A stretch of DNA of 40,000 bases from Rhodobiaceae bacterium (GTDB lineage: Bacteria > Pseudomonadota > Alphaproteobacteria > Rhizobiales > NORP267), in NCBI GenBank assembly GCA_020441905.1, contig JAGRLG010000066.1:1-40000 (forward strand), in the 5' to 3' direction. Shown piece by piece: positions 18,919 to 27,982 of this stretch (position 1 is the first letter of the stretch; every line of letters begins with the position of its first letter). Below the pieces are notes generated by a model. The model made no database searches and had not been told where the DNA came from. It saw only the letters and a list, made by a program, of their open reading frames with translations. Position numbers and translations under genes: made by a program.

Positions 18919-19603
18919 GGCGATCCACGATCGCGTAGGCGCGCTTGGTAGCCGCATTGAGGCCATTTTCCACCTCGAGGCGCTTTGCTTCCATCATTTC
19001 GCTGTCCGCATCCTCGGGCACCAGGACCGGATCGCCAAGCACAAAGACGCCGCGGCTGAACGGCAGGTTGACCGCCGCCTTGTCCCAGGAATTGAGCTCG
19101 ATGCGCCGGCTGGTCGCGGTCGCCACCGGGTAGATCGGCCGCCCCGAAATACGCGCCAGGGTAACGATGCCAAGCCCGGAAATACGCGCCGGACCCTTGG
19201 GCACGTCGGCGGTCAGCGCCACCGTGGTGCCCGCGTCCAGCGCCCGCGCCATCTCGCGCAGCGCCACCGCGCCACCCTTGCGCAGGAAACGGCGCTTGGA
19301 ATCGCCCGAGCCGCGGATCAGCATCAGGCCCAGCCGGCGCACCGCGCGGGCATTGGCCTCGCCGTCGCGGTGGCGCGAAATCAGAACCGCCACTTTTTGC
19401 TCCGGCTTGCGCACGAAGGGCACCATGAAATGCTGGCCATGCCACATGGCGACGATCGCCGGCCAGCCCTGCGCGATGATGTCGTAGCCTTCCGGAGGGT
19501 CGATAGTGAAGCGGCTGGTCCGCCACACCAGGCGCAGATAGCCGGCCAGCAGCCAGCCGACCACGGCGATGAAAGCGTCCGAGCGGGCAAGGCGTTTCCA
19601 CAT
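18905..19603 (-). CDS. DUF374 lysophospholipid acyltransferase-family protein
   Basis: 232-residue membrane-associated protein of the DUF374 branch of the acyltransferase superfamily. The N-terminal hydrophobic segment (about 10-26) is followed by a WHGQHF block (about residues 54-59), standing in for the HX4D-type motif, then ISRHRDGEANA, RGSGDSKRR and the TADVPKGPA segment. Position beside waaA and lpxK suggests a role in lipid A acylation, perhaps addition of a long secondary chain. That is inference from context. It overlaps waaA by 14 bases and follows the ABC exporter after 18. Confidence 0.88.
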   Translation of the reverse strand: MWKRLARSDAFIAVVGWLLAGYLRLVWRTSRFTIDPPEGYDIIAQGWPAIVAMWHGQHFMVPFVRKPEQKVAVLISRHRDGEANARAVRRLGLMLIRGSGDSKRRFLRKGGAVALREMARALDAGTTVALTADVPKGPARISGLGIVTLARISGRPIYPVATATSRRIELNSWDKAAVNLPFSRGVFVLGDPVLVPEDADSEMMEAKRLEVENGLNAATKRAYAIVDRHDRG

Positions 19604-19621
19604 GGGCGGGGGCGGACTTTC

Positions 19622-21508
19622 CTATTGTGCCGCGCTGCCGACGGCGGTCTTTGCCGAAGGCGCCGGTTTTTCCGCCGCCTCCTGTTCGGCGCCGGCAAAC
19701 AGGCCCGTCCCGTCGAGCTGAGTGCGGTGCAGTTCGCTGTAGAGCCCGCCCTTGGCAATCAGTTCATCGTGGCGGCCGGTCTCGACGATGCGCCCCCGGT
19801 TCATGACGCAGATCATGTCGGCGTTCTTCACCGTGCTCAGCCGGTGCGCGATCATCACCACGGTGCGTCCGTTGAGCAGCTTCTCCAGCGCCCGCTGCAC
19901 CTGCGCTTCGGTTTCGCTGTCGAGCGAGCTGGTCGGCTCGTCGAGCAGCAGGATCGGCGCGTTCTTGAGCATGGCGCGGGCAAAGGCGATGCGCTGGCGC
20001 TCGCCCCCCGAGAGCGAATTGCCGGCTTCGCCCACCGGCGTGTCATAGCCCTTGGGCAGGCGCATGATGAAGTCATGGGCCGCCGCCAGCCGCGCCGCCG
20101 CCTCGATGTCAGCGGGAGTGGCGTCGTCGGCGCCATAGGCGATATTGGCGCCGATGGTGTCGTCGAACAGGAAAGGTTCCTGGGTCAGCAGCGCTGTCGA
20201 CATGCGCAGGCTCTTCAGGGTGACGCCGGAAATTTCGGTGCCGTCGATGAGGATGCGGCCGCTTTCCGGGTCGAAGAAGCGCAGCAGCAGGTTGAGCACC
20301 GTGCTCTTGCCGGCGCCGCTCGGCCCCACCAGCGCCACCGTGCTCCCCGCCGGAACCTTGAGCGAGAAATCGGACAGCACCTCCTGGCCGTCATTATAGG
20401 AGAAGTTGACGCGGTCGAATTCGATATCGCCGCGTTTCGCCACCAGCGCGCCGGCGCCGGGGCGCTCCGTCACCGTGCGGTCCTGGTCGATGATGCCGAA
20501 AATGCGCACCGAGGCCGCGACGCCCTCCTGAAGCGTGGTTTGCAGCGTCGCCAGCGCCTTGATCGGCTGGTAGGTCAGCATCGCGGCGGTGGCAAATCCC
20601 ATGAAATGGCCAATGGTCAGATTGCCGTGAATGCCCTGGAAGCCGGCATAGAACACGGCGAGCGCGAAGCCGATGCCGGTCAGCGCTTCGGTCGTCGGCC
20701 CCGCCGCCGCCTTGGCGCGCACCGAGCGCATGACGAATTCCACCGCGCGGTTGATGGTCGCCGCCGCCCGCGCCGTTTCCTGGGCCTCGCGGTGATAGGC
20801 CTTGACCACACGGATGCCGGTCAGGGTCTGCGAGATCAGCGAGCCTAGGTCGCCGGTTTCCTGGAGCGATTTGGTTGCCGAGTGGTGGACCTTGCGGCGC
20901 TGGCGGCCGAGCAGAAAGACGCCGAGTGGCATCAGGATGATCGCCAGGATGGCGAGCCGCCAGTCCATCCAGAACATGGCGATCATCAACGCCGCCACCT
21001 TGAGCAGGTTTTGCCCCAGCGCCACCAGCACCTTGCCGGCGGCTTCGCGGATCAGTGCCGAATCGGTGAGGAAGGAGGAGATGAAGCGCCCGGAATGGTG
21101 GCGTTGCAGCCAGCTCAGATCGGAATGGGCCAGGCGGTCGAACATCTGGATGCGCAGATCGGCCACGACCCGGTTGCCGACAAAGGATTCCGAGACATGG
21201 GCGATGTATTCGGCCACCCCCTTGATCGTCACCACGGCGACAATGGCCGCCGGCAGCAGATAGAGCAGGCCCTCATTGTGTTTGGCGAAAACCTCGTCGG
21301 CGGCCTGCTGGATCAGAAAGGGCACCGCCCCGGTCGTCGCCGCCACCACCAGCATCGACGCCAGACCGATAAGAATGACCCGCATCTGCGGGCGCAGATA
21401 GTCGAGCGCCAGGCGCCGCGCCACCTGCCAGGTCGACATCTGACCCAGATGCAGGCTGTCGATTTCGCGGTCGACCCCGGCGCTGTCCTTGAATACTGAT
21501 TTACTCAA
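19622..21508 (-). CDS. MsbA-like ABC exporter (fused permease and ATPase)
   Basis: 628-residue half-transporter. The N-terminal transmembrane domain (about 40-340) has six spans. The ATPase domain has Walker A GPSGAGKST (395-403), the signature LSGGERQR, Walker B ILLLDEPTSSLD, and the H-loop IAHRLSTVKNAD. A Pro/Ala-rich tail follows. The order and neighbours (DUF4170 before, DUF374, waaA and lpxK after) favour lipid A or lipopolysaccharide core flipping, but B-subfamily exporters with other substrates look alike. The start is TTG 21508 with GGAG seven bases upstream; the first in-frame ATG is codon 24, and either is possible. Confidence 0.88.
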   Translation of the reverse strand: MSKSVFKDSAGVDREIDSLHLGQMSTWQVARRLALDYLRPQMRVILIGLASMLVVAATTGAVPFLIQQAADEVFAKHNEGLLYLLPAAIVAVVTIKGVAEYIAHVSESFVGNRVVADLRIQMFDRLAHSDLSWLQRHHSGRFISSFLTDSALIREAAGKVLVALGQNLLKVAALMIAMFWMDWRLAILAIILMPLGVFLLGRQRRKVHHSATKSLQETGDLGSLISQTLTGIRVVKAYHREAQETARAAATINRAVEFVMRSVRAKAAAGPTTEALTGIGFALAVFYAGFQGIHGNLTIGHFMGFATAAMLTYQPIKALATLQTTLQEGVAASVRIFGIIDQDRTVTERPGAGALVAKRGDIEFDRVNFSYNDGQEVLSDFSLKVPAGSTVALVGPSGAGKSTVLNLLLRFFDPESGRILIDGTEISGVTLKSLRMSTALLTQEPFLFDDTIGANIAYGADDATPADIEAAARLAAAHDFIMRLPKGYDTPVGEAGNSLSGGERQRIAFARAMLKNAPILLLDEPTSSLDSETEAQVQRALEKLLNGRTVVMIAHRLSTVKNADMICVMNRGRIVETGRHDELIAKGGLYSELHRTQLDGTGLFAGAEQEAAEKPAPSAKTAVGSAAQ

Positions 21509-21539
21509 GCCTCTGCTCCGCTCATCGCATCCGCGCCGC

Positions 21540-21809
21540 TCAGCGCGCCGGTCCGCCCGGCCCGGTTTCCTCCGGTTTGAGCAGCTTGTGCATATGGACG
21601 ATGAAATAGCGCATATGGGCGTTGTCTACGGTGCGCTGCGCGGCCGATTTCCACGCGTCATAGGCCTTGGCATAGTTGGGGAAGATCCCGACGATATCCA
21701 GGCTTTCCAGGTCGCGGAAGGTAACGTCGCCATCCACCGATTCCAGTTCGCCGCCAAATACCATGTGCAGCAATTGGCCTTTTGCGCGGCCCTGCTCCTG
21801 ATCGCTCAT
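21540..21809 (-). CDS. DUF4170 domain protein
   Basis: 89-residue soluble protein starting MSDQEQGRAKGQ, with a core reading LLHMVFGGEL, IVGIFPNYAKAYDAWKSAAQ and MRYFIVHMHKLLKPEE. It matches the small DUF4170 family that sits between the CysQ-type phosphatase and lipid A genes in Hyphomicrobiales. Function is unknown; no membrane or catalytic motif is visible. ATG 21809 has AAAGGGA about seven bases upstream. It is 47 bases after the phosphatase gene and 31 before the ABC exporter gene, so it is within the operon. Confidence 0.85.
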   Translation of the reverse strand: MSDQEQGRAKGQLLHMVFGGELESVDGDVTFRDLESLDIVGIFPNYAKAYDAWKSAAQRTVDNAHMRYFIVHMHKLLKPEETGPGGPAR

Positions 21810-21856
21810 GAAGATCCCTTTGACCTCGGACGCCAGGCACCCGCCCGGCCCATACT

Positions 21857-22699
21857 CTAGTCCAGCCCGTCTTCCGCGCCCCCCCGGAGCGCATCGAAGG
21901 CCGCGTCGATATGGGCGAGCAGCCTCTCGTGCAGCACGGTTCCGGCGCACACCACATTGGGGTGGCGAAAAGCGTGCCTGTTGTACACGAAACTGGCTCC
22001 ATTGAAAGCCGTAACCCGCCCGCCCGCCTCGTGCACGATCAGATCGGCGGCGGCCAGATCCCAGTCGCTCTTGGGCGAGGTCGAAATGCTGGCGTCGAAG
22101 TCGCCGCTGGCGACCAGGCACAGCCGGTAGGCAATCGAATTGACCCGCTCGATCTGCATTTCGGGCCAGGGCCGGCTCCAGCGCCCGTCGCGCAGCGCGC
22201 CGTCATAGGCCAGCATGCGCGCCCCGGTCAGGCTGCCGCCGGGGGGCGCCTTGATCGGCCGGCCATTGAGGAAGGCGCCGCCGCCGGTCGTGGCGGCGTA
22301 GAGCCGGTCGGCGGCGGGGTTGAAAACGATACCCGCCAATGGCCGCCGGCCCTGCACCAGGGCGGCGGAAACCGCCCATTCGGGGCGCCCGCCCAAAAAC
22401 CCCCGGGTGCCGTCGATGGGGTCGACAATCCACATCCGGTCTTCGCCCTCGGCGGGCGGCTTGTGCGCGCTTTCCTCGGAAATCCAGCCGAAACCGGGCC
22501 TGGCGGCGGTAAGCAGGCGGCGCAGCACCTCGTCGGTGGCCAGATCCGCCTCGCTGACCGGGGAATTGTCCTTGTCCTTTTTCCAGCTTTTCGGATCCTT
22601 GCCGAAAAACCCCATGGCGACCTTGGCGGCGGCCCGCACCGCCTCTTCCAGCAGCGCCATTTCGGCGCCCGCTGTCTTGATCCTGCTATCGTCCTGCAA
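21857..22699 (-). CDS. cysQ: Inositol monophosphatase-family phosphatase (CysQ-like)
   Basis: 280-residue Mg-dependent phosphatase, probably 3'(2'),5'-bisphosphate nucleotidase that recycles PAP from sulfate assimilation. Metal-binding motifs are ISEES (E75, E76), WIVDPIDGTRGF (D93, D96) and WDLAAAD (D214), the standard three sites. TTG 22699 was chosen because AAAGGA lies six bases upstream and the start overlaps the end of pmbA by 14 bases; ATG 22660 is the first in-frame ATG. Activity on other sugar or nucleotide phosphates, including inositol phosphate, cannot be excluded. Confidence 0.85.
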   Translation of the reverse strand: MQDDSRIKTAGAEMALLEEAVRAAAKVAMGFFGKDPKSWKKDKDNSPVSEADLATDEVLRRLLTAARPGFGWISEESAHKPPAEGEDRMWIVDPIDGTRGFLGGRPEWAVSAALVQGRRPLAGIVFNPAADRLYAATTGGGAFLNGRPIKAPPGGSLTGARMLAYDGALRDGRWSRPWPEMQIERVNSIAYRLCLVASGDFDASISTSPKSDWDLAAADLIVHEAGGRVTAFNGASFVYNRHAFRHPNVVCAGTVLHERLLAHIDAAFDALRGGAEDGLD

Positions 22700-24038
22700 T
22701 GGTCATCCTTTCCACCATCAACGTCGGCGCGTTGACGGCACGGTTGAATTCGAGATCGTCGGCGGCGACCAGCCCGGCAAACATATCGCGCAGATGCCCG
22801 GCGATCGTGATCTCGCTCACCGCATGGGCGATTTCACCGTTCTCGATCAGGAACCCGGCGGCGCCGCGGCTGTAATCGCCGCTGACCAGATTGACGCCCT
22901 GGCCGATGAGATCGGTGACCAGCAGGGCGCGCCCGGCGTCGCGCATCAACTGCGCCGGGCTGGCCTTGCCGGCGCCCAGATGCACGTTGGAGGCGCCGGG
23001 AGAGGGCGGCCCGGAAATGCCGCGCCGGGCATGGCCGGTGCTGGCAAGGCCCAGTTCGCGCGCGCTGGCGCTGTCGAGCAGCCAGCTTTCGACAACGCCG
23101 TCGCGGCACAGCTGCAACGGGCGGGCGGCAACGCCTTCGCCGTCGAAGGGGTGGGAGCGCAGACCGCGCGGGCGCGCCGGATCGTCGAAAATGTCGATGC
23201 CGCGCGCCAGCACCTGCTTGCCCAGATCGTTGCGCAGGAAGCTGGTCTTGCGGGCGATGGCGGCACCCGATATGGCGCCGAGGAAATGGCCGACAAGGCT
23301 TGCGGCGACCCGCGGCTCGAACAGTACCGGCATCTGGCAAGAGGCCAGCTTGCGGGCGCCGAGGCGCCGCACCGTGCGTTGGCCCGCCTTGCCGCCGATT
23401 GCCGCCGGGCCCGGCAGATCGGCGAAATGGGTCCGGCTCTCATGGTCGTAGTCGCGTTCCATCGCCGTGCCTTCTCCGGCCACCAGCGAGCAGGAAATCG
23501 AAAAGCCCGATCCGGCATAGGCACCGCGAAACCCTGAGCTGGTTGCCAGCGCCATGCCGCCCACCGACCAGGACGCCGAGGCGCCGCCCGAATTGGTGAT
23601 TCCCGAAACGCCAAGCCCCGCCTCTTCGCAGGCGAGCGCCGCGGCGGCGAGCTGGTCGGCGTCGCCTTCCCGGCCGTCGAGAATGTCCGGCACCTGCCAG
23701 TCGCGGGCCAGCAGTTCGGGATCGGCGAGGCCGCAATAGGGATCTTCCGGCGCTGCCCGCGCCATGGCCACCGCCCGCTCCGCCAGTTCGCCGGCGGCTT
23801 CCCGCCGCCCCCGGTTGTCGGAAACGATGGCCTGGCGGCGGCCGACAAAGACGCGCAAGCCGACATCGTCGCCCTCGGCGCGCTCGATCTCCTCGCATTT
23901 GCCCATGCGGCACGAGGCCGACAAAGCCCGGTGGCGCACCGCCAGCGCATCGGCGCTATCGGCACCGGCCTTTCGTGCCGCCGCCAGCAGGTTTTCGGCG
24001 TAATCGAGAAGATCGTCGAAATTGTCGTATTTGCTCAT
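22686..24038 (-). CDS. pmbA: TldD/PmbA family protein, PmbA (TldE) type
   Basis: 450-residue non-catalytic partner of TldD. The TldD/TldE heterodimer is a zinc protease that removes leader peptides from some ribosomally made peptides and degrades unfolded chains. The protein has the family core but no HExxxH motif, as expected for the E subunit. Features include MGKCEEIERAEGDDVGLRVF in the N-terminal domain and SGDYSRGAAGFLIENGEI near the C-terminus. A full-length tldD, with HExxxH, is at 32301-33749 in the same window. GGGAG precedes ATG 24038. It leads the envelope gene run, but a functional link is not obvious. Confidence 0.92.
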   Translation of the reverse strand: MSKYDNFDDLLDYAENLLAAARKAGADSADALAVRHRALSASCRMGKCEEIERAEGDDVGLRVFVGRRQAIVSDNRGRREAAGELAERAVAMARAAPEDPYCGLADPELLARDWQVPDILDGREGDADQLAAAALACEEAGLGVSGITNSGGASASWSVGGMALATSSGFRGAYAGSGFSISCSLVAGEGTAMERDYDHESRTHFADLPGPAAIGGKAGQRTVRRLGARKLASCQMPVLFEPRVAASLVGHFLGAISGAAIARKTSFLRNDLGKQVLARGIDIFDDPARPRGLRSHPFDGEGVAARPLQLCRDGVVESWLLDSASARELGLASTGHARRGISGPPSPGASNVHLGAGKASPAQLMRDAGRALLVTDLIGQGVNLVSGDYSRGAAGFLIENGEIAHAVSEITIAGHLRDMFAGLVAADDLEFNRAVNAPTLMVERMTIAGR

Positions 24039-24218
24039 GCGCTCCCGCCAGTATGCCCGCCGGCCCGAAATCCGCGTCGCGATGCCGGTAAAATTCGATC
24101 AAAGGCCGCTAACGTTCCTTAACCTATTCCCTTAAGCGGTTCCCAATTTTTCTGTGAGACACTCCTCGTCAATCAGGTACCCGCACAAAAAATGGCGGGA
24201 CAGGCAGGGAGCTTCACG

Positions 24219-24542
24219 GTGAGGCATTACACCGAATTCGGCGGGCAGCCGGCTGCCCGCGAGCGGGAATATTGTCTGCTCGAACCCACGGATGCGGGGC
24301 CGCCCCCCGAAAACGAATTGCCGCGCCGGCCTGGGGCGCCGGACCCGGCTTCGATCTGCGCCCTGTTGCGCCTGTGCCCTTCGACACACCGTCTCGGCGA
24401 ATTGCGCGTTGCTTTTTCCAAGCCGCGCCGCCTTGATGTGCGCATTGTCAGCCGGCGCCCGATGATGCTGGTCAAGCGCCGCCTTATTTCGCTGCTGCCG
24501 CGCCGCCGTGTCCAGGGGCGCGAGATCACCGCCAGGGACTGA
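24219..24542 (+). CDS. Hypothetical protein, basic C-terminus
   Basis: 107-residue product from GTG 24219, with AGGGAG seven bases upstream; ATG 24192 would give 116 residues but lacks such a site. There is no signal peptide or membrane span. The C-terminal third is strongly basic (KRRLISLLPRRRVQGREITARD), suggesting nucleic-acid or acidic-lipid contact. Its place between pmbA and ubiA and the GREITARD-like end recall the DUF6101 family of Hyphomicrobiales, but I am not sure of this match, and this protein is shorter. It is convergent with ubiA. Reality as a gene is likely but not certain. Confidence 0.55.
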   Translation: MRHYTEFGGQPAAREREYCLLEPTDAGPPPENELPRRPGAPDPASICALLRLCPSTHRLGELRVAFSKPRRLDVRIVSRRPMMLVKRRLISLLPRRRVQGREITARD

Positions 24543-24567
24543 ACCTGCACGACCGCGCCGAACCAGG

Positions 24568-25518
24568 TCAGCCCCAGTTGGCCGCCATGCTGGCGGCGAC
24601 GATGCCGGCAAAGACCAGATAGCCGTAATCGCGATTGGAACGGAACAGCCGCAGGCAGCGCGCCGGGCTGTCGGCATCCAGCGTGCGCACCTGCCACATC
24701 ATATGCGCCGCCCCGGCGCCAAGGCCGAGATAGAATGCCCAGTGCGCCCCGGCGAGATATCCGGCGAGGGCGAAAAGCGCGCTGGTGCAGACATAAAAAA
24801 ACGTGATCCATCCCGTCATGTCGGCGGCCAGCCGGCGCGCGGTGGACTTGATGCCGACCAGCGCGTCGTCTTCCTTGTCCTGCAGGGCGTAGATGGTGTC
24901 ATAGCCCAGGGTCCAGAAGATGCCGCCGGCATAGAGCACCGCCGGGGCGAAGGACAGGCTCCCCGTCACCGCCGCCCAGCCCAGCAGGGCGCCCCAGTTG
25001 AAGGCGAGGCCGAGAAAGAACTGCGGCCACCAGGTGACGCGCTTCATGAAGGGGTAGATGGCGATCAGGATCAGCGAGGCGACGCCCATCGCGATGGCGA
25101 AGGCGTTGAACTGGACGAGGATGGCGAAGCCGGCCAGCGACAGCAGGATCGCGAAGACCCATGCCTGGGCCACCGTGACCTGGCCGCTGGGGATGGGCCG
25201 CGAGCGGGTGCGCGCCACCTTGGCGTCGAAATCGCGGTCGACGATGTCGTTGAAGGTACACCCCGCGCCGCGCATCACCACCGCCCCGGCGCCGAACAGC
25301 GCGACCAGCCATGGGTCGGGATAGGCGCGCCCGGTTGCCAGCGCCGCCAGCGCCAGCGACCACCAGCACGGCCACAGCAGCAGCCATGTGCCGATCGGCC
25401 GGTCGGCGCGCATCATGCGCAAATAGGGCCGCGCCGCCATCGGCGCCCAGGTATCGACCCAGCTGCCGCGCACGGCGTCGGCGACAATGGTCTGCGGTCC
25501 TGTTTGGCTTTGTTGCAT
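24568..25518 (-). CDS. ubiA: 4-hydroxybenzoate polyprenyltransferase
   Basis: 316-residue integral-membrane prenyltransferase of ubiquinone biosynthesis, joining the polyprenyl chain to 4-hydroxybenzoate. The two Asp-rich motifs are NDIVDRDFD (90-98) and DTIYALQDKEDD, the expected Mg-pyrophosphate sites. About eight or nine hydrophobic segments are visible. ATG 25518 follows AGGAAAG. It diverges from rsmE across 119 bases. The same fold is used by CtaB later in the window, but the motifs here fit UbiA. Confidence 0.94.
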   Translation of the reverse strand: MQQSQTGPQTIVADAVRGSWVDTWAPMAARPYLRMMRADRPIGTWLLLWPCWWSLALAALATGRAYPDPWLVALFGAGAVVMRGAGCTFNDIVDRDFDAKVARTRSRPIPSGQVTVAQAWVFAILLSLAGFAILVQFNAFAIAMGVASLILIAIYPFMKRVTWWPQFFLGLAFNWGALLGWAAVTGSLSFAPAVLYAGGIFWTLGYDTIYALQDKEDDALVGIKSTARRLAADMTGWITFFYVCTSALFALAGYLAGAHWAFYLGLGAGAAHMMWQVRTLDADSPARCLRLFRSNRDYGYLVFAGIVAASMAANWG

Positions 25519-25637
25519 GAGCTCTTTCCTGTAAGGGCCAGTGGTGGCGCCTTCTTTGACGCGCGTCAAGACTTGCGCAGGCGGTACGAAAAATGATCAA
25601 TCCCGTCACGGGCGATGCATGCGGGAAAGGAAACCGG

Positions 25638-26378
25638 ATGGCGCGTTACGATTTCCGCACCCAGCGCCTTTTTGTCACCGGGGGGCTTGGTGCAGGCGCG
25701 CAGGTGAATCTGGCGAACGACCAGGTTCACTATCTGCGCAATGTCTTGCGCCTCGGTCCCGGCGCCCGGCTCTTGCTGTTTAACGGCCGCGACGGCGAAT
25801 GGCTGGCCGAGATCGCTGATATCGGCCGCCACGACTGCGAACTGAGCCTGATCGAGAAGACCAGGGACCAGACGCCCGCCTGCGACCTGCATTATCTTTT
25901 CGCCCCGCTCAAGCGGGCGCGCATGGATTTCGTGGTGCAGAAGGCGACCGAGATGGGCGCTTCCCTGCTGCAACCGGTGATGACCGGGCGCACTGTCGCC
26001 GAACGCGTCAAGCCCGAGCGCATGCGGGCCAACGCCATCGAGGCCGCCGAGCAATGCGGAATTCTCAGCGTGCCGGAAATCGGCGCCCCGGTCGGCCTTG
26101 AGGCGCTGATCGCCGCCTGGGATCCGGCCCGCGCCCTGATCTGGTGCGACGAGGACGCGCAAGGGCAGGGGCCGTTGCGCTCCCTGGCCGGGGTCAGGCG
26201 CGGCCCGCTTGGCGTTCTTGTCGGCCCCGAGGGCGGATTTTCGCCCCAGGAGCGCGAATTGCTGTCCAGGCTCCCCTTCACCCTCGCCATCTCGCTGGGC
26301 CCGCGCATCCTGCGCGCCGATACCGCCGCCATAGCCGCGCTGGCGCTGGTCCAGGCGGCGCTGGGCGATCTGGCCTGA
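25638..26378 (+). CDS. rsmE: 16S rRNA (uracil1498-N3)-methyltransferase RsmE
   Basis: 246-residue SPOUT-class methyltransferase acting on U1498 of 16S rRNA. An N-terminal PUA-like domain is followed by the SAM knot domain with VGPEGGFSPQE and ISLGPRILRADTAA, the typical RsmE ends. ATG 25638 has AAAGGA six bases upstream; an earlier in-frame ATG at 25593 lacks a good site. It is followed by gshA after 124 bases, a common alphaproteobacterial neighbour. Confidence 0.94.
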   Translation: MARYDFRTQRLFVTGGLGAGAQVNLANDQVHYLRNVLRLGPGARLLLFNGRDGEWLAEIADIGRHDCELSLIEKTRDQTPACDLHYLFAPLKRARMDFVVQKATEMGASLLQPVMTGRTVAERVKPERMRANAIEAAEQCGILSVPEIGAPVGLEALIAAWDPARALIWCDEDAQGQGPLRSLAGVRRGPLGVLVGPEGGFSPQERELLSRLPFTLAISLGPRILRADTAAIAALALVQAALGDLA

Positions 26379-26502
26379 CGCCTCGCCCAAGCGTGACTTG
26401 CCTCATCGGCGCGGAGCGCATAGAGGAAACTCAAGACCGTAATTCGCCCCCGCCGCGCCCGGCCCATCGCAACGGCGCGCCAGCAAGAAGAAAGAGGGCT
26501 GC

Positions 26503-27873
26503 ATGTCAAAGCCGCAACAGGCGGGTGTGCCGATCGGCACCCGGGCGGACCTGATCGCCGAAATCGAGCGCGGCTGCAAGCCGGTGGAAAAATGGCGCAT
26601 CGGCACCGAACATGAAAAATTCGGTTTCCGTCTCTCGGATCGTTCGCCGCTGGGCTATGACGATCCCGATGGTATCGCGGTGCTGCTGCGCGCCCTCGGC
26701 CAGCGCATGGGCTGGCGCGAGGTTATCGAGGGTGAAACCCTGATCGGCCTTGAAGATCCGGTCGGCGGCGGCAATGTCTCGCTGGAGCCGGGCGGCCAGC
26801 TCGAGCTGTCCGGCGCGCCGCTCGAAACCGTGCACCAGACCTGCAACGAGGTGAATACCCATCTTTCCCATGTCCGCGCCATCGCCGGCGATCTGGGCAT
26901 CGGATTTATCGGTCTTGGCTTTTCGCCCAAATGGACACTGGCGCAAACCCCGCGCATGCCCAAGGGCCGCTATGCGTTCATGACCGCCTATATGCCGAAG
27001 GTGGGCGGCCACGGCCTCGACATGATGTACCGCACCTGCACCGTGCAGGTGAATCTCGACTTCTCGTCGGAAGCCGACATGGTCAAGAAGCTGCGGGTCA
27101 GCCTCGCCCTGCAACCGGTGGCAACCGCCATTTTCGCCAATTCGCCTTTCACCGAGGGGCGTCCCAACGGCTTTTGCTCCTACCGCGCCGAGGTCTGGCG
27201 CGATACCGACAATGAGCGCACCGGCCTGCTGCCCTTTGCCTTCGAGGACGGCATGGGCTTTGAGGCCTATGTCGATTATGCGCTGTCGGTGCCGATGTAT
27301 TTCGTCCAGCGCGGCGCCCGCTATATCGACGCCAGGCGCGGCTCCTTCGCCGACTTCATGGAAGGGCGGCTGGAGGTCCTTCCCGGCGAGCGGCCGACCG
27401 ACACCGACTGGCTCAACCACCTTTCGACCCTGTTTCCCGATGCCCGGCTGAAAAGCTATCTGGAAATGCGCGGCGCCGATGGCGGGCCGTGGCGCCGGCT
27501 CTGCGCCCTTCCGGCGTTCTGGACCGGCCTGCTCTATGATGGCTCCGCCCTCGACGCGGCCTGGGACCTGGTCAAGGACTGGAGCAGCGAGGAGCGCGAA
27601 AAAATGCGCAACGACGTACCGCGCCTCGGCCTGGCCGCGCGGCTGCGCTCCGACACGGTGCAGGACATCGCCAAGCAGGCGGTAAGCATTGCCCGCGAGG
27701 GGCTGGCCCGCCGCGCCCGCACCAATGCCTCGGGGGAAGACGAGTCGATATTCCTTGAGGAGGTCGAATCGATCGTCTGGTCGGGAAAGACACCGGCGGA
27801 GCGGCTGCTCGAGCGCTTTCACGGCGAGTGGGAAGGAAAGATTGACCCGCTTTTTGCCGCGGAAGCCTATTGA
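26503..27873 (+). CDS. gshA: Glutamate--cysteine ligase, plant/proteobacterial type
   Basis: 456-residue GCS2-family enzyme for the first step of glutathione synthesis. Motifs include WRIGTEHEKFGF, the GGNVSLEPGGQLELSG ATP/substrate region, MMYRTCTVQVNLDFSSE, and the SYLEMRGAD segment. Length agrees with the alphaproteobacterial and plant-type ligases and not with the E. coli GshA family. An AAGAAGAAAGAGGG tract precedes the ATG. gshB is not in the window. Confidence 0.93.
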   Translation: MSKPQQAGVPIGTRADLIAEIERGCKPVEKWRIGTEHEKFGFRLSDRSPLGYDDPDGIAVLLRALGQRMGWREVIEGETLIGLEDPVGGGNVSLEPGGQLELSGAPLETVHQTCNEVNTHLSHVRAIAGDLGIGFIGLGFSPKWTLAQTPRMPKGRYAFMTAYMPKVGGHGLDMMYRTCTVQVNLDFSSEADMVKKLRVSLALQPVATAIFANSPFTEGRPNGFCSYRAEVWRDTDNERTGLLPFAFEDGMGFEAYVDYALSVPMYFVQRGARYIDARRGSFADFMEGRLEVLPGERPTDTDWLNHLSTLFPDARLKSYLEMRGADGGPWRRLCALPAFWTGLLYDGSALDAAWDLVKDWSSEEREKMRNDVPRLGLAARLRSDTVQDIAKQAVSIAREGLARRARTNASGEDESIFLEEVESIVWSGKTPAERLLERFHGEWEGKIDPLFAAEAY

Positions 27874-27944
27874 CCGCATCGATTGGCGACGGGCGCCGCC
27901 GATTTGCCGACCGAGAGGAGCCGCCCAAGAGGACAAGTAAAGAT

Positions 27945-27963
27945 CCGGGGTTCAGACCGGGGT
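27945..27963. repeat. Short direct repeat upstream of the EamA gene
   Basis: CCGGGGT occurs at 27945-27951 and again at 27957-27963, 12 bases apart start to start, within 40 bases of the EamA start codon. The spacing is close to one helical turn, as for a tandem regulator site, but it could be chance. AGGGGGAGG at about 27971-27979 is the ribosome binding site. Confidence 0.3.
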
Positions 27964-27982
27964 CGGATTTAGGGGGAGGTGC

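Noticed and set aside
18917..20848. A 643-codon open frame on the plus strand across the DUF374 and ABC exporter genes
   Set aside because: It is antisense to two well-supported genes and has His/Arg-rich, low-information sequence typical of shadow frames.
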